From NCBI GenBank assembly GCA_963847735.1, contig CAWKAV010000002.1:62001-126000 (forward strand): DNA of 64,000 bases. Direction: 5' to 3'. Position 1 is the first letter of the stretch, and each line of letters opens with the position of its first letter. The position numbers and the translations under genes were made by a program. Under the pieces are notes generated by a model that saw only the letters and a program-made list of their open reading frames with translations, did no database searches and was not told the origin of the DNA. This DNA is from CAWKAV01 sp963847735 (lineage in GTDB: Bacteria; Desulfobacterota; Desulfuromonadia; Desulfuromonadales; BM103). Below, piece after piece: positions 17,434 through 25,658 of the stretch.

Positions 17434-18603
17434 ATGCAGAAACAGACAGACAACCAAGATCAGAGTCACGTGCCGTTACGGATCACCCCGGTGGCAGGAC
17501 GCCGCATGACCAGCCGTTTCATTGAAATGCCGTGGTCGCTTTATGCGGCAGATCCCTGCTGGGTACCACCGTTGATCATCGAGAGAAAATGGCATCTTTC
17601 CGACAAAAATCCTTACTTTGAGCATGCCGAGTTTCAGGCCTGGATCGCCTGGCGAGGCGACCGGATAGTCGGGCGCATCAGCGCACAGGTTGACCAGCTG
17701 CATTTGCAGCGATACAAAGATGCGACCGGTTTTTTCGGGTTTCTGGAGGCTGAGAATAATGCGGAGACTTTCCGTACCTTGTTCGAGGTCGCTGAAGAGT
17801 GGTTGCGTCAGAAGGGAATGAAGCGAATTCGCGGCCCATTCAATCTTTCGATTAACGATGAGTGCGGTTTACTGGTCGATGGGTTCGACACTCCACCGGT
17901 AATTATGCTGGGGCATGCCCTCTCTTATTACGGGTTGCGTGTTGAAGAACAGGGTTATGCCAAGGTCCAAGACCTTCTGGCTTATCGGGTTGACCCCGAC
18001 ATTACTCCCCCGCGACATCTTGACACCCTCGCTGAACGGGTTGCTGGGAGTGTTAAACTTCGCCCGATGCGTCGCGATCGTTTCAGTGAGGACCTTGAAA
18101 TTATCCGTAATATTTTTGAAGACGCATGGTCTGAAAACTGGGGGTTTATTCCATTTACATCGCGCGAATTTGCCGAATTAGGGAAAAATCTAAAATTACT
18201 TGTGGATTCTGAGTCGGTCAGAATTGCGGAAGTTGATGGATCTCCGGCTGCCATGATCGTTATGTTTCCCAACATCAATGAGCTTATAAAGGATTTGAAC
18301 GGTCGTCTTTTTCCGTTTGGCTGGTTGAAACTCCTGTGGCGCCTGAAAGTTACCGGGGCCAAGTCGGCGAGAGTCCCGCTTATGGGGGTAAGGCGTCGTT
18401 ACCAAAGGAGTAGATTGGGGGCGACTCTGGCGCTTATGATGGTCTCATCTATTTCGACGGAGGCTATCAAAAAAGGTTATAAGGAAATAGACCTGTCATG
18501 GATTCTCGAAGACAACCATCGCATGTGTAAAATGACAGAATTAAATGGTGGTGTTCTTTATAAAAGATTCCGCATTTATCAGAAAGGACTCAGCGAAGAA
18601 TGA
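17434..18603 (+). CDS. bcerS: bacterial ceramide synthase-like acyltransferase (GNAT-related)
   Basis: A 389-residue protein of the family in which residues near the start read RFIEMPWSLYAADPCWVPPL, the hallmark I associate with the bCerS / YghO-type GNAT-like proteins. A second block, IRGPFNLSINDECGLLVDGF, follows near residue 140, and the C-terminal half has an acetyltransferase-like fold. In Caulobacter the homologue N-acylates 3-ketosphinganine. Position beside aasR-cerR-acp-spt supports that role. The start is the ATG at 17434; two TTG codons at 17419 also precede in frame. The stop overlaps the next ATG (ATGA, 18600-18603). Assignment is by motif memory and context, not by alignment. 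Confidence 0.75.
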   Translation: MQKQTDNQDQSHVPLRITPVAGRRMTSRFIEMPWSLYAADPCWVPPLIIERKWHLSDKNPYFEHAEFQAWIAWRGDRIVGRISAQVDQLHLQRYKDATGFFGFLEAENNAETFRTLFEVAEEWLRQKGMKRIRGPFNLSINDECGLLVDGFDTPPVIMLGHALSYYGLRVEEQGYAKVQDLLAYRVDPDITPPRHLDTLAERVAGSVKLRPMRRDRFSEDLEIIRNIFEDAWSENWGFIPFTSREFAELGKNLKLLVDSESVRIAEVDGSPAAMIVMFPNINELIKDLNGRLFPFGWLKLLWRLKVTGAKSARVPLMGVRRRYQRSRLGATLALMMVSSISTEAIKKGYKEIDLSWILEDNHRMCKMTELNGGVLYKRFRIYQKGLSEE

Positions 18604-19415
18604 AGTTGCCAGACCAGCCTTTTTCCGTAGTCATTCTTGCTGGCGACCGCGAGTTTAATGATCCTGTCGCCAAGGCCTCGAACGTAAGTTGTAAGGCCTT
18701 GACTCCCGTCTCTGGCAGGGCGATGGTCTTGCGTGTACTTGATGCCTTAAGGGAATCCCAGGAGGTGGGATCTCTGATTCTTTCCGGTCCGGGAAAGACT
18801 TCTATCGAACAAAGCACGGAACTTAGCGGACTGGTCAGCTCCGGCCAACTGCAGTGGTTTTGCCCGCAAGAGACACCAAGCTCGAGCGCCTTCAGTGTCT
18901 TGCAGTCGTTGCCGGACGATTCGCCAGTGCTGGTTACGACAGCTGATCATGCCCTATTGACTGCTGCGATGGTTGATCACTTCTGTTCCGCAGCACGCTA
19001 TAGCAATTGTGATGTGCTTGTCGGGGTGGCCAGCCATGATCTGGTTATGGAGGCTTTCCCAAGCACCCATCGGACCGTTACGAAGCTCAAGGACGGGGGT
19101 TATTGCGGATGCAACCTGTTTGCTTTCCTGACTCCACAATCCCGCAAAGCTGCAGATTTCTGGCGCAGGGTGGAAAAGGAGCGTAAAAAGCCCCTGCGCA
19201 TCATCAAAGTCATGGGATGGATGGCAGTGCTTCGATACCTTTTGGGTCAACTGACCCTGGATCAGGCTCTGGGCAGGTTGTCGCAAAGGATGGGTTTGCA
19301 GGTTGGAGCAGTCCGGATGCCTTTTGCCGAAGCGGCGATCGACGTGGACAAGGTCGAGGATTTACTTCTGGTCGAATCGATCCTGGCAGAAATACAGAAG
19401 AGAACTCTCCTCTGA
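18600..19415 (+). CDS. MobA-like NTP transferase (sugar/alcohol-phosphate nucleotidyltransferase fold)
   Basis: A 271-residue protein translationally coupled to the ceramide synthase gene. The N-terminus FSVVILAGDREFNDPVAKA followed by CKALTPVSGRAMVLRVLDAL matches the nucleotide-binding segment of NTP transferases, although the usual GGxGxR loop is altered. Metal-binding acidic positions fit TTADHALL (about residue 118) and AIDVDKVED near the C-terminus. It probably makes a nucleotide-activated head group for the sphingolipid. The CDP-alcohol phosphotransferase downstream is a natural partner, since in inositol-lipid synthesis these two activities are often fused. The substrate is unknown. 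Confidence 0.75.
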   Translation: MKLPDQPFSVVILAGDREFNDPVAKASNVSCKALTPVSGRAMVLRVLDALRESQEVGSLILSGPGKTSIEQSTELSGLVSSGQLQWFCPQETPSSSAFSVLQSLPDDSPVLVTTADHALLTAAMVDHFCSAARYSNCDVLVGVASHDLVMEAFPSTHRTVTKLKDGGYCGCNLFAFLTPQSRKAADFWRRVEKERKKPLRIIKVMGWMAVLRYLLGQLTLDQALGRLSQRMGLQVGAVRMPFAEAAIDVDKVEDLLLVESILAEIQKRTLL

Positions 19416-19614
19416 GAGGCCCCACAGCGCAACTTAGAATGGGAAAGCAATCAAAAATATCTTGTTTGCGTACATGGCTCCAGAGCCTGTTCCCAGAGTG
19501 ACGAGTGACACGCAAATCACTTTTTTATATTCTTTTGCTGTGATAAAAGTTTGCTGTCGTTGTTTTCGCCATGAAAACTATAAATTTCAAAATCGAATAA
19601 GAGGTCAGGATCAA

Positions 19615-20058
19615 ATGAAAAAAGAAATAATAGGCTACACAACCGGTGTTTTTGATTTGTTTCATATCGGACACCTGAGGATATTGCAAAGAGCGAAAAG
19701 CAGGTGTGATAGACTCGTTGTCGGCGTAAGTACCGATGAGTTGGCGCAGTCATATAAAAATAAAAAACCTGTCATTCCTTTTGAAGAAAGGATTGAAATT
19801 GTATCTGCATTAAAATGTGTTGACGAGGTCATTCCCCAGACCCATAGAGACAAGATCGCTGCATACCATGAAATCAAATTTGACGTCATGTTTGTCGGCA
19901 GCGACTGGAAGGGGTCAGATTTGTTCAATAAGGTAGAAGCTGAGCTGGCTGGATATGGTGTGAATACGGTTTATTTCGAATACACAAGTAATGTTTCGTC
20001 AACGGCCTTGCAGTCAACGCTTCAGGCTATATATGACGCGGAGGCCCTGGCTAGATAA
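19615..20058 (+). CDS. glycerol-3-phosphate cytidylyltransferase-like protein (TagD type)
   Basis: A 147-residue enzyme of the small cytidylyltransferase family. GVFDLFHIGHLRIL carries the HxGH nucleotide-binding motif (residues 10-24). VGVSTDELAQSYKNKKPVIPFEERIEIV is split across the expected loop and helix. VGSDWKGSD and the late Ser/Thr motif YTSNVSSTAL match TagD-like sequences. The ATG at 19615 has GAGGTCAGGA just upstream. It would form CDP-glycerol or a related CDP-alcohol. The gene is visibly more A/T-rich (many AAA/ATA codons) than its neighbours, which may mean later acquisition. About 200 bases of AT-rich, gene-free sequence precede it. Confidence 0.82.
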   Translation: MKKEIIGYTTGVFDLFHIGHLRILQRAKSRCDRLVVGVSTDELAQSYKNKKPVIPFEERIEIVSALKCVDEVIPQTHRDKIAAYHEIKFDVMFVGSDWKGSDLFNKVEAELAGYGVNTVYFEYTSNVSSTALQSTLQAIYDAEALAR

Positions 20059-20128
20059 AATCTGTATGCCTGCATGCAATCTCCAGGAGACTCTCTGCAA
20101 GACATCATAGCAATCTACAGGATTTAAT

Positions 20129-21201
20129 TTGCTCATCAAACGTTATTTGAACCGTGAGATCCTGAGCCCACTGGTGACCATCTGTACCATCCTGGTCGTC
20201 ATTTTCGCCGGCTACTCTGCAACCCGCTACCTTCCCGATGCTGCCAACGGCCTGATGACAGGAAAAACTGTCCTGAGCCTGGTCTTGCTCAAGATTTTAA
20301 TTGCCCTGGAAGTGTTGATCCCCATCACGCTTTTTCTCTCAGTCATCACAGTTCTGGGACGGTTGCATGTCGAATCGGAAGTCATCGCAATGCAAGCCAG
20401 CGGAATTTGCGAACGCACCCTCATGATCGCGGTTTTTCGGCTGTCTTTCGTCGTGGCCCTGCTGGTTGCAGGGCTCTCTCTCTATGCACGACCCTGGGCC
20501 TATGAAAAAAGCTATTGGCTGAAAGCTGATGCCGAGGCAAATTTTGACTTCTCCCGTCTCAGACCAGGACGTTTCCAAGAAATCGGCGAGAAAAAATACG
20601 TTGTCTTCCTGGAAAACATCCATGAAAGCCAGGAGCGTGCAGAAGGCATCTTTATCGAACAGCGTAATGAATCATTTCGCGAGATAATACGTGCCAGAGA
20701 AGCCTGGCAGGAAGATAGACCCGGTCACCGGGCGAAAAAAGTATCGTTCTGCACGATGGCTATCACTACGAACTCGTGGCAACTATTGGAGAAACAAGCC
20801 TTTTCCGGTTTCAGAACTTCCGGCTGATTTTGGCACCCAAGGAGATTGAATCGATTGGGTATCGACGCAAGGCCGCATCAACAGCCAGTCTTGCTACTTC
20901 ACCTCTGGCAGAAGACAGGGCAGAATTCCAGTGGCGAATCTCTACGGGGTTTTCGACGGTTTTGCTGGGATTGCTCGGTATCCCTTTGAGCCGAACGGCT
21001 CCACGTCACGGGAAGTCCGCCAATATTTTTATGGGCGTCATCATTTTTGCCATTTATTACAATATGACGGCCGTAGCTAAAAGCTGGATGGAGCAGGGGG
21101 TGGTTGGCTCCTTGCCGGGGATCTGGTGGCCTCATGTCCTGCTTGCTGTTTTACTGATTGCTCTGCTCAAGACTTTTGGATCAGGCTTCCGATCGCATTG
21201 A
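20129..21201 (+). CDS. lptF: LptF/YjgP-family permease, one frameshift
   Basis: A membrane permease of about 356 residues in two overlapping frames. LptF pairs with LptG and the LptB ATPase to extract lipids from the inner membrane towards the outer membrane. The start is a TTG (LIKRYLNREILSP) with ACAGGA before it. N-terminal helices, a periplasmic domain and C-terminal helices are in the usual order. The frame breaks in the A6 run at 20735-20740: one added A joins HRAKK to the second frame's VLHDGYHYELVATIGE. Within the sphingolipid locus it could serve a sphingolipid cargo, but it may equally be the cell's only LPS LptF. Confidence 0.8.
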
Positions 21202-21239
21202 CCCGAGTGAAATCAAAACGAGGACGGTTTTCTGTCTCC

Positions 21240-22310
21240 ATGAGAATACTCTCTCGCTATATCAGCTGCCAGACTGGCCTTCGGCTGGTTACTGGTTTTT
21301 CTCACCATGACGGCATTGTTTTCGTTTCTCGAACTGGTCAGCCAACTCGATGATATCGGTAAGGGCAGCTACCAGACAATAGATGCCTTCCTGTACGTGG
21401 CCTATACCTTGCCCGGGCGTGTCCTTGGCCTGGCGGCGGTTAGTTCACTGCTGGGGGCGATTGTTGGTCTCGGAACCCTGGCCAATACGATGAACTGTTG
21501 GCGATGCGGTCTTGCGGCATTTCCGTTTTTCGTGTCGCACGAGTGCTATTGAGTGCCGGCAGCGTGATTATAATTGGCGTGCTTCTTCTGACCCAGTTCG
21601 TCGTGCCACCACTTGAACAAAAGGCAAAGATCAACCGTGAACTGGCCCTTTCCGAGGAAGGATCGTTACTCTCTTCAGGCGGTTTCTGGACACGGGACAG
21701 CAACAATCGTTTTATTAATGTACGCTCTTCAGCCGCCGGTGTCGGTCTTGCCGATGTCAGCATTTACGAATTTGACGATCAGGGCAAACCGATCAGTTAT
21801 GTCGGCGCAGCCAAGACGGAAATCGGCAAAGATGGGCAGTGGGTCGGCCATGATGCAAGGCAGATCAACTTTTCGGACAAACTCATTACGGACCAGGTGG
21901 AGCCTTCTCTGGCTCTTGACGTTTTTCTCAATCCCAGGCAAATCAATATCCTGAGTATCACACCGGCCATGCTCTCTCTGGATGAACTCTACCAGTATAT
22001 TCAGGTCTTGCGGGAAAGGGGCCAGAACACCGAACAATTCGTCCTGGCGCTGTGGCAGAAGACGACCCTGCCGCTCAAGGTGGGTGCGATGCTCTTTTTC
22101 TCGTTGCCTTTTGTGTTCGGCACGGCGCGGGAGGTCAATCCCGGAAGAAGGGTGACGCTCGGGGCCATCGCCGGGATCTCTTACTACTATTTCGACCAGG
22201 CCCTGGGATATATGGGGCTTCTTCTCGGTGTCCACCCGGCATTCACAACGCTGCTTCCACTCGCGATCATCATTTTGATAGCCACCTGGCTGTTGTTCAG
22301 GGTGCCCTAG
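21240..22310 (+). pseudogene. lptG: LptG/YjgQ-family permease, frameshifted at two places
   Basis: The second permease of an LptFG pair, about 356 residues once read through. MRILSRYI begins at 21240. The frame then shifts near 21264 into AARLAFGWLLVFLTMTALF...GKGSYQTIDAFLYVAYTLPGR, and shifts again near 21490 into ELLAMRSCGISVF, continuing intact to the C-terminal helices. Both breaks are one- or two-base indels, so sequencing error is the simplest explanation. LptG normally forms the transmembrane path with LptF. It ends 18 bases before the convergent metallophosphoesterase gene. Confidence 0.78.
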
Positions 22311-22328
22311 ACAGCTCTTTGCCGCCGG

Positions 22329-23258
22329 TCAGAAGTGCGGAAGCACCAGGTTTGTCTCCTGCCCCTCGTCAAACTGTCCTGATGTTTCAGAATAGTTTCG
22401 GACAAGCATCTTCAGATTCCAACTTCCACCATTCCGTTTCATCACATACAGGTTGTACTTGGCGCAACGTTTCGTGTGCGGGTCCAGTTCCGATGCAGAC
22501 GGAGCACCGACCACCGGGACATTGCCCGCAGGAGTGGGTAGTTCCGCAAACGTCGGGATGTGAGTGTGTCCATGCAGCACCAGTTCTGCCCCGAAACGGG
22601 CAATGACCTCGGTAAATGCGCTGCTATCAACCAGGCGCTTGCGCCATTTTATGGTTCCAGGCGCCGGCGGGTGGTGGATCAGGACGACCCGCAACAGGCC
22701 GGCTTCGCCAGTTTTTTGCAGAAGATTTGCCAGTCCATCCAGTTGCTTTGTGTCAAGGCTACCGATAGCGAGGAAGGGGAGGCTGGGCCTTGCCGAGCAA
22801 AGACCAATCAGGGCGATCGGGCCGCGAATCCGCAGGCTGGGGAAGAAATCGGTCGTGCGGGAACCGTCCTGCCGATCATCGGAGTTGATGTAGGGCGCCC
22901 ACGCCGAGAGTTGATTGGACCATTGGTCGCCCACGTAGGCTTCATGGTTGCCTGGGATGACGGTGACCTGGTCCGGTGGCCCAAGCCTGGTCAGCCATTG
23001 ACCGGCTTCTGCAAACTCGCAGGGAAGGCCGAGATGAGTCAGGTCGCCGGTTACAGCAATATGGTCAGGACGGGTCGTCTTCAGGTCTTTGAGCAAGGCT
23101 TCGACAATATCGAGTCGATGGACAATTCGTTTTTTTCGCCACCATGACAGATATCCCAAAATACGCTTGTTGAACAGTTGATTGATTTTTGTATTCTTTA
23201 GCGAGGTCAGGTGAAGATCTGAAATGTGAGCCAGGGAAAAACTGTCCAATTGCGCCAT
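22329..23258 (-). CDS. calcineurin-like metallophosphoesterase
   Basis: A 309-residue binuclear-metal phosphoesterase. The five family blocks are visible: AHISDLHLT (DxH), AVTGDLTH (GDxxD-like), VIPGNHEAY (GNHE), LIHHPPAPG and LHGHTHIP (GHxH). It resembles CpdA- and YkuE-type enzymes, and its substrate could be a phosphodiester lipid or nucleotide intermediate. It is transcribed against the flanking lipid genes, between lptG and the CDP-alcohol phosphotransferase. The start is uncertain: an upstream ATG at 23408 would add 50 residues with no recognisable feature, so the Met just before the first strand is preferred. Confidence 0.78.
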   Translation of the reverse strand: MAQLDSFSLAHISDLHLTSLKNTKINQLFNKRILGYLSWWRKKRIVHRLDIVEALLKDLKTTRPDHIAVTGDLTHLGLPCEFAEAGQWLTRLGPPDQVTVIPGNHEAYVGDQWSNQLSAWAPYINSDDRQDGSRTTDFFPSLRIRGPIALIGLCSARPSLPFLAIGSLDTKQLDGLANLLQKTGEAGLLRVVLIHHPPAPGTIKWRKRLVDSSAFTEVIARFGAELVLHGHTHIPTFAELPTPAGNVPVVGAPSASELDPHTKRCAKYNLYVMKRNGGSWNLKMLVRNYSETSGQFDEGQETNLVLPHF

Positions 23259-23435
23259 TTTCGTGGCGGCTTCGGGGTTGGGGGGCGATGTCTCTTTCTT
23301 TACTTCCAGCATGAAGGGAGTATATAGTACCAACTTCGTTTTTTCTAGCGATCTTTCTTCAAGACAGGACTCATCGGCCGGTAAAAAACCAGACGATGCG
23401 AGCCTCACAAATAATCTATTGTCAGGTCTATATTT

Positions 23436-24629
23436 ATGTCTGTTTACGTGCGTATTTTATATGAAAGCCCCCTCCGGTTATGGGGATTGACCTCTCGCGA
23501 ACGCCTTGAGCGCATGCTCACGAAGGCGGGAGTTCCTTGCAGGCAGCGAGACGACACTCCCGCTGCCAGTGAAGATTCCGTGCTGCTGCTGCGCGGCGAT
23601 TTCCTTTACGACCAGCGGATTGTCAAAAATATGGTTGGCGCTGTCGGTGTCGTGCTGAAAGTCGATACTCCACAGGGTGTCAGACCTGTCGCTGCCCATG
23701 TCACAGCAGAGCTTGCTGATCGAATGGAGAGTGTCCTTTCTGACGACAATTGCCATGATTATCCGGAAGGCCTGCGCCAGGAGACTCCTGAGACGCTGGT
23801 CAACGCCTATCTGATGGAATTGCTCAAGTTTGACGTTCCGTTCCTCTTACCGATATCTGAAAATAATCGCCGGAGTCTGGAAAAACGCCTCTTTGATGGT
23901 TCCTATAAGGGAGTTACAGATCTGGTGACCAAATGGGTCTGGCCGACCCCGGCACGCTGGGCCACAGGAGTTTGCACGCGGCACGGCATTACGCCCAACC
24001 AAGTGACAAGCCTGAGTCTCATCCTGTCGGCGCTGGCGGCTTTTATGTTCTATCAGGGGTTTTACGCAACGGGTCTGGTCATGGCCTGGTTCATGACTTT
24101 CCTCGACACTGTAGACGGCAAACTGGCCAGGGTCACCCTCAACTACAGCGCTTTCGGCAATATATTCGATCACGCCATCGACCTGGTTTTCCCTCCCATC
24201 TGGTATGTTGTGTGGGCCCTGAGCTTACAGAGCATCCCCGGCATGTCGGTGGAGGTTGCCATCTGGATGGTGACAGCCGGTTACATTACGGGCAGGCTGG
24301 TCGAGCTTGTATTTAAGCTGGGACTTGAATCATCAGGGATTTTCTGCTGGCAACCTATTGATTCCTGTTTTCGGCTGATCACGGGGCGTCGCAACCCAAA
24401 TCTGGTTCTCCTGACCGTCAGCCTGTTGTTCTGCCGACCGGACCTCGGGCTCCTGGCAGTGTGCCTGTGGACAGCCTTGTCGAGTGTATTCCTTGGCACA
24501 CGATTGGCTATGGGGATACAAGCCAGGATAACATCCGGGCCATTGCGTTCCTGGTTCCTCGATGTCGATCCTTCAGACGAAACCCTTACTTTTACTCAAA
24601 GATGGTTTTGCCGTCGGCCCCAGGGTTGA
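23436..24629 (+). CDS. CDP-alcohol phosphotransferase with degenerate N-terminal nucleotidyltransferase-like domain
   Basis: A 397-residue membrane enzyme. Residues 1-150 form a soluble domain that recalls the NTP-transferase half of fused inositol-phosphate cytidylyltransferase/phosphotransferases (LLLRGDFLYDQRIVKNM), but without the N-terminal nucleotide loop. From about residue 170 follows an integral CDP-alcohol phosphotransferase domain. Its signature is complete: DTVDGKLARVTL with G and two further Asp spaced as in D-x2-DG-x2-AR-x8-G-x3-D-x3-D. It joins a CDP-activated lipid or alcohol to an acceptor. The next two genes could supply CDP-ceramide, so synthesis of a ceramide phospho-alcohol is the favoured reading. 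Confidence 0.85.
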   Translation: MSVYVRILYESPLRLWGLTSRERLERMLTKAGVPCRQRDDTPAASEDSVLLLRGDFLYDQRIVKNMVGAVGVVLKVDTPQGVRPVAAHVTAELADRMESVLSDDNCHDYPEGLRQETPETLVNAYLMELLKFDVPFLLPISENNRRSLEKRLFDGSYKGVTDLVTKWVWPTPARWATGVCTRHGITPNQVTSLSLILSALAAFMFYQGFYATGLVMAWFMTFLDTVDGKLARVTLNYSAFGNIFDHAIDLVFPPIWYVVWALSLQSIPGMSVEVAIWMVTAGYITGRLVELVFKLGLESSGIFCWQPIDSCFRLITGRRNPNLVLLTVSLLFCRPDLGLLAVCLWTALSSVFLGTRLAMGIQARITSGPLRSWFLDVDPSDETLTFTQRWFCRRPQG

Positions 24630-24634
24630 GTGTT

Positions 24635-25636
24635 ATGAGTGACCCTTTCATGCAAAGTCCAGAACGTGCCCCTGATTTTTACAGCAACGGGCATTGCTTG
24701 AAGGTGGGTGTGCTGACTAATCCCCGTAGCGGCGGCAATAAAAAGGGGGGCAGGGGGGTACACAACGTTCTGGGCAGGTGGCCGGACGTCCTGCATCGTG
24801 AGGCTTTTGATCCTGAAGGCATCTCAAGAGCCCTGTCCGATTTTTCCAGAAACGGGGTCGAGCTGATCGTCATCAACGGTGGAGACGGAACGGTCCAGGC
24901 CACCTTGACAATTCTCGGCAATGAAAAGATTTTTGACCAACCACCACTGCTGTCCCTGTTGTGTGCCGGTACCACCAGTATGCTGCCCAGAGATGTCGGT
25001 GTTAATGGTTCCCCGGTGGCTGCCCTGCAGCGCGTCCTCGAGTGGTCGAAAGCCACGAACAAAAACCTTGTTGTCCGCTCACGCTCCATATTGCGTGTTC
25101 AAAGAGACTCAGAAGTCCTTTTCGGTATGTTTTTCGGGGCAGGGGCGATCTGTGAGGGGATCAGAATCTTTCATGCCAAGGCCAACCCCATGGGTTGGCG
25201 CGGGCAACTGATGCCGATGCTGACCATGGTGCGTCTGCTGTTGGCAATACTTTTCAACAGAATCCCGCCCTTTTTAAACAACACCGGTATCAATGGCCAT
25301 CAAATGGAGAAGAGGGCGGACCTTTTTGCCCTCACCAGCACCCTTGATCGACTGTTCCTTGGCATACGCCCATACTGGGGGACTGAAGAAGGCCCGTTGC
25401 ATTACACAGCCGTGGGCACGAAGCCAAAAAACTTGTTGAGGGTCCTGTTTTCGCTGTTCGGGTCAGGCAAGAACCGCTATGCAACGCCAGCAAACGGATA
25501 TTTCAGCCATAATGTTGAACAAGTGCAGTTCCATATAAAAGGTGATTTCACCATCGACGGTGAATTGTACGCCGCAGGGGAGGACCCGGTCACGATTTCG
25601 TCTGTGGGACCGGCCCTGTTCATTTGTTCACGTTGA
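24635..25636 (+). CDS. DAGK-family lipid kinase, probable ceramide kinase
   Basis: A 333-residue lipid kinase of the diacylglycerol/sphingosine kinase catalytic family. VGVLTNPRSGGNKKGG (nucleotide-binding, near residue 23), VINGGDGTVQATL (GGDGT motif, near residue 85) and LLCAGTTSMLPRDVG are present. A C-terminal beta domain ends in FTIDGELYAAGEDPVTISS. The ATG at 24635 is chosen because AGGG lies 10 bases before it and the family fold starts there; upstream in-frame codons overlap the previous gene. A Caulobacter homologue in the sphingolipid cluster phosphorylates ceramide, and that role is inferred here from position. Diacylglycerol remains possible. Confidence 0.8.
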   Translation: MSDPFMQSPERAPDFYSNGHCLKVGVLTNPRSGGNKKGGRGVHNVLGRWPDVLHREAFDPEGISRALSDFSRNGVELIVINGGDGTVQATLTILGNEKIFDQPPLLSLLCAGTTSMLPRDVGVNGSPVAALQRVLEWSKATNKNLVVRSRSILRVQRDSEVLFGMFFGAGAICEGIRIFHAKANPMGWRGQLMPMLTMVRLLLAILFNRIPPFLNNTGINGHQMEKRADLFALTSTLDRLFLGIRPYWGTEEGPLHYTAVGTKPKNLLRVLFSLFGSGKNRYATPANGYFSHNVEQVQFHIKGDFTIDGELYAAGEDPVTISSVGPALFICSR

Positions 25637-25658
25637 TTGTGAACTATTAGATTTTTAA

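Noticed and set aside
20735..20740. Programmed frameshifting in lptF at an A6 run
   Set aside because: No downstream stimulatory structure is evident and similar indels occur throughout the window; sequencing error is simpler.
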